Of a stretch of 5,076 bases of DNA, positions 2,719 to 5,076 are shown one piece after another. Origin of the DNA: Candidatus Zixiibacteriota bacterium (GTDB taxonomy: Bacteria > Zixibacteria > MSB-5A5 > JAABVY01 > JAHJOQ01); the NCBI GenBank assembly GCA_030631455.1, contig DAOVLC010000153.1, positions 1-5,076 of the forward strand. Reading direction: 5' to 3'. The translations under genes and the position numbers were made by a program. The notes beneath the pieces were generated by a model. The model did not search any database and was not told the DNA's origin. It saw only the letters and a list, made by a program, of their open reading frames with translations. Each line of letters starts with the position of its first letter. The stretch's first letter is position 1.

Positions 2719-5076
2719 CTATGGGCAATCCGCGCAGGGCATCTCGCCGCCTGAGAAGATGTACGAGATCAGATAGACCACGTCATCTATATCGATATCT
2801 CCCGAGCAGTCCGCGTCTCCTGACTCAACCGGGAGCGGGGCGATCCCACCGGAGAATATATAGCCTATCAGATAAACGACATCGTCAATGTCGACATCGC
2901 CGCTTCCGTCAGCGTCGCCGCACGTATACAAAATGACAACGACCTGAAATGCCGATTCACAAAAAGCGCCACAGACATCGGTGCATTTTATCGTGACATT
3001 CGCAGTATCGGACTTGTCAGGGAAATACTCCCACCGGCCATCAATTATCTGACCCGGACCGTCTGTGATGACACAACCGACGAGGTTGTCATCCTCGTCC
3101 GAAGCACCAATCGGAATGCTTATCAGCTCAAGGTCTCTCATCTTGCACGTTGTGTCGCCGGGGATCTCGCAGACAGGTGCTGAGTTGACATCAAAGATCA
3201 CGCGGAATGTACCTTCGCATTGTTCGCCGCAGGCATCAACACAGCTAACCGAGACATCGGCAGTGTCCTTACCCGAAGGGGTATATACCCAGTTATCGCC
3301 GACAATTGTCCCGGGGCCGTCGAGGATGGTGATCTCGGTTACATTGTTATCATTATCGGACACCGGTACAGGCATGCTCACCTCGGCGGCAAGACACTGA
3401 ACTACCGTGGTATCAAACGAGCTGTTAAAGACCGGGGCGTCGTTCACGCCGAAGGTTGCCAGGAACGAGTTGTTACAGTAAGCGCCGCATGGGTCAGTGC
3501 ATTTGATAATGACGTGCACCGTCTGATCTACAGTCGGAGTGTATTCCCAGTTGCCGTCAACAAGAACACCGGGGCCGGTGACGATTTCGCACTCAACCTC
3601 TTCGTCTTCAGGGTCATATGACAATACAGGCAGGCTGACCAAACCCGCTTCGCATTGGACTATCGTCGTGTCGTTCGGCCCCTCGCATATCGGCGCCTGG
3701 TTCACCGCAAACTCGACCTGGAAGCTCGCATCGCTGTACTCCCCGCAGCCGTCAGTGCATCGTACGGTAACATCGACCGTCTGGTTGCCTTCCGGAGGCA
3801 TGTAGGACCAGCTTCCAAACATGATCGAACCGGGACCTGAAATGACCTCTAAAGAGGCAATATTGAGATTCGGATCAGAGCTACCAATGAAGAGGTAAAC
3901 CGTCTGAGGAGTACACTGCACAATCGTAGTATCCGGCGGCGGAATGCAAGTCGGTGGTTCGTTGAATTCGAGAGTAACGTCAAATGTCGACTGGCAGAAA
4001 GCACCGGCGGAATCCTGACACTCGACAGTAAGCGTAAAGGTTTCCTCGACGGACGGCATGTAGCACCAATGCCCATCAACGATTGCTCCCGGGCCGTCGA
4101 TCAAAGTCGGACCGCTCTCGAGATTGCCGTCAAGATCGTTACACTCTATCGGGATACATACTTCACCGAGTTCACAGAGCAGCACAGTCGTGTCACCGGG
4201 CGTGTTGCAGATTGGTGCGATGTTCTCGGATGTGAATTCTGTGACTCCCTGATACGGCACGTAGTTCTGTTTCGTAACGGTCACATACATATCGCCGTCG
4301 AATCCGGGAGAGACTGTAAATGTGATGTCGCCGTAGGAATCAGTATATCCGGTTTCGTATATGTCGCCGTTCTTCCAGAGACAGACATACGCCTCGGGAA
4401 GTTCTCCTATTCCGCCCTCATCGACATGAACGGTGAAATCGTACGACAGGAGAGGCAGCAAGGTTGGATGACTAACCTGGAGAAGCGCAGGTGTATCGGT
4501 CCAGATCGGCATCTCCGGCTCGCCGAGTAAGTTCAGCGTCCACTGACAATATCTCCAGTGATCGTCCCCGTGCGGGCTGTTGTTCTTCGCGTATGCAAGT
4601 GTCTCACCGAGTCTGTACATATTGAAATCGAAAAGCCCCTCCCACCACACATAGTCAAGCTCGGAAGAGAGCGAGAGCGGATCGCCAACATAGAACCATC
4701 CGCTTCGTGTGTTGCCGGTGAATGCTACACCCGCCTCGAGATCGTTATAGATCACGAAGTGCTCGGCAATGCAGTCGTTGAAATCCATTTCGTTGGGGTG
4801 ACATCCGAGCGAGAATACTATCGACAGCTTTCCCGTGTTATGGAGGTTGTCAACGCCGCTGCTGCTCAGGTACCAACCATGATTTCGGTCACCACAGCCC
4901 ATGACGCTGTAGTAGCTGTGGTCGCAATGATTGACAAGATTCTGACCATTGTTCAGTGCAGTGGTAAACGCCTGCAGGTGATTCTCAGCGTAGCTGTCGT
5001 AAATTTTCGTGACATCGAATCTGGACGGTATGTATGCCGTATCGATATACTCCTTCAGATCCTCCCCTGCCGTCAG
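2719..5076 (-). CDS. Gingipain-like C25 cysteine peptidase with Ig-like repeats and C-terminal dockerin (partial, 5' end outside window)
   Basis: The 785 visible residues are the C-terminal part of a large secreted protein. Residue 1 is the codon at 5074-5076 and the frame is still open there, so the in-frame ATG at 4902 is not the true start. Residues 1-195 are the end of a Peptidase_C25 domain: NLVNHCDHSYYSVMG holds the predicted catalytic His53, SIVFSLGC the predicted nucleophile Cys92, followed by DCIAEHF, GVAFTGNTRSGWF and the family hallmark NLLGEPEMPIWT (182-193). Residues 196-284 form an Ig-like beta domain. Five Cys-rich repeats (285-716) and a dockerin (717-785, ending CADCP) follow. 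The product should act outside the cell, cleaving proteins and docking to a cohesin-bearing partner. There is no T9SS C-terminal sorting domain, which many FCB C25 enzymes carry. Cleavage specificity cannot be read. Function is inferred from domain families; the assignment to C25 is strong although the N-terminal half is unseen. Confidence 0.9.
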   Translation of the reverse strand: MTAGEDLKEYIDTAYIPSRFDVTKIYDSYAENHLQAFTTALNNGQNLVNHCDHSYYSVMGCGDRNHGWYLSSSGVDNLHNTGKLSIVFSLGCHPNEMDFNDCIAEHFVIYNDLEAGVAFTGNTRSGWFYVGDPLSLSSELDYVWWEGLFDFNMYRLGETLAYAKNNSPHGDDHWRYCQWTLNLLGEPEMPIWTDTPALLQVSHPTLLPLLSYDFTVHVDEGGIGELPEAYVCLWKNGDIYETGYTDSYGDITFTVSPGFDGDMYVTVTKQNYVPYQGVTEFTSENIAPICNTPGDTTVLLCELGEVCIPIECNDLDGNLESGPTLIDGPGAIVDGHWCYMPSVEETFTLTVECQDSAGAFCQSTFDVTLEFNEPPTCIPPPDTTIVQCTPQTVYLFIGSSDPNLNIASLEVISGPGSIMFGSWSYMPPEGNQTVDVTVRCTDGCGEYSDASFQVEFAVNQAPICEGPNDTTIVQCEAGLVSLPVLSYDPEDEEVECEIVTGPGVLVDGNWEYTPTVDQTVHVIIKCTDPCGAYCNNSFLATFGVNDAPVFNSSFDTTVVQCLAAEVSMPVPVSDNDNNVTEITILDGPGTIVGDNWVYTPSGKDTADVSVSCVDACGEQCEGTFRVIFDVNSAPVCEIPGDTTCKMRDLELISIPIGASDEDDNLVGCVITDGPGQIIDGRWEYFPDKSDTANVTIKCTDVCGAFCESAFQVVVILYTCGDADGSGDVDIDDVVYLIGYIFSGGIAPLPVESGDADCSGDIDIDDVVYLISYIFSGGEMPCADCP
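2722..2928 (-). other. C-terminal type I dockerin domain
   Basis: Visible residues 717-785 contain two near-identical 24-residue halves, Asp721-Gly744 and Asp754-Gly777, each an EF-hand-like calcium loop plus helix. Calcium ligands by loop position (1, 3, 5, 9, 12) are Asp721, Asp723, Ser725, Asp729, Asp732 and Asp754, Asp756, Ser758, Asp762, Asp765. Each helix reads DDVVYLI(G/S)YIFSGG. Dockerins bind cohesins, here presumably to hold the peptidase on a scaffold or the cell surface. No cohesin is encoded in the window. Confidence 0.92.
2929..4224 (-). repeat. Five tandem Cys-rich Ig-like protein repeats (86-87 residues each)
   Basis: Unit coordinates in protein order are 3964-4224, 3703-3963, 3445-3702, 3187-3444 and 2929-3186. 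Each unit begins N-x-(A/P)-P and contains P-x-DTT(I/V)VQC, a (S/N)D(P/L/N/E) turn, GPG(x)I(V/M)-DG-W-Y-P, then V-(K/R/S)-C-(T/V)D-x-CG-x-(Y/F)-C and a closing F-x-V strand. The shape suggests a beta-sandwich related to cadherin, PKD or Ig-like spacers, though I cannot name a family. The units have diverged at DNA level, so the duplications are old. The Cys set is not uniform: unit 1 lacks the Cys of the CG step (Ala357), unit 2 lacks the last (Ser448), unit 4 lacks the first (Phe550), and unit 5 has its second Cys shifted to DTTC. Confidence 0.85.
4225..4491 (-). other. Ig-like beta domain following the C25 catalytic domain
   Basis: Visible residues 196-284. The strand-rich pattern is YDFTVHVDEGG, AYVCLWKNGDIYETGYTDSYGD, ITFTVSPGFDGDMYVTVTKQNYVPY. 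This resembles the Ig-like or carboxypeptidase-regulatory-like domain usually found after C25 domains (the surface protein offers a value and then a G-Y-T-D-S-Y-G-D turn). It probably packs against the peptidase domain. Confidence 0.65.
4492..5076 (-). other. Peptidase_C25 (gingipain) catalytic domain, C-terminal half
   Basis: Visible residues 1-195 of the peptidase gene. The His motif reads CDHS where the family usually has GHG followed by Ser or similar, so the Gly after the catalytic His is replaced by Ser54. His53 is encoded at 4918-4920 and Cys92 at 4801-4803. Their spacing of 39 residues is close to that of gingipain R as I recall it (His211, Cys244). The region ends in the conserved NLLGEPEMPIW block. 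Confidence 0.85.

Noticed and set aside
3220..3621. 133-codon plus-strand open frame opposite the peptidase repeats (and similar ones at 3065-3400, 3539-3805 and 4069-4530)
   Set aside because: These are antisense to a gene with strong domain evidence, their translations show no recognisable motifs, and they fall in the low-complexity complement of repeated codons.
4900..4902. ATG at 4902 as the start of the peptidase gene
   Set aside because: The frame is open from there to the window edge and encodes the conserved segment holding the catalytic His, so the true start is outside the window.

Overview
The window looks like chromosomal DNA of an uncultivated bacterium of the FCB superphylum. 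The best guess is candidate phylum Zixibacteria or a near relative. This rests on one gene: a gingipain-type (C25) peptidase that carries Cys-rich Ig-like repeats and ends in a dockerin of the form DxDxSGD(V/I)DIDDVVYLI(G/S)YIFSGG, a style I associate from memory with that group. The placement is an inference, not a measured assignment.

Layout, left to right. (1) 1-598, minus strand: the first 199 residues of a LolD/MacB/FtsE-type ABC transporter ATPase, cut by the left edge. (2) 599-938: a divergent intergenic region of 340 bases. It holds a perfect 10-bp palindrome, a weak sigma70-like promoter, and an imperfect inverted repeat whose right arm can pair with either of two left arms. (3) 939-2297, plus strand: a complete NAD(P)-dependent succinate-semialdehyde dehydrogenase of the Sad/YneI type with all catalytic residues present. 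(4) 2290-2490, plus strand: a 66-codon unrecognised ORF with a TTG start that overlaps the dehydrogenase by 8 bases. Its frame stays open for 40 more codons beyond an amber stop, to 2613, so it may be a decayed or interrupted gene. (5) 2614-2718: a short convergent spacer with a weak hairpin and no clear terminator. (6) 2719-5076, minus strand: the last 785 residues of a secreted modular protein, made of the catalytic C-terminal half of a C25 peptidase, an Ig-like domain, five Cys-rich repeats of 86-87 residues, and a C-terminal type I dockerin. Its N-terminus lies beyond the right edge.

The genes do not form an obvious pathway. The ABC ATPase presumably belongs to an export or lipoprotein-transport operon continuing to the left. 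The dehydrogenase stands alone as a metabolic gene, with no aminotransferase or decarboxylase partner in view. The peptidase is an extracellular enzyme. I see no tRNA, rRNA, CRISPR array or intact mobile element. The most unusual content is the peptidase-repeat-dockerin architecture, followed by the amber-interrupted frame after the dehydrogenase and the alternative pairing in its leader.
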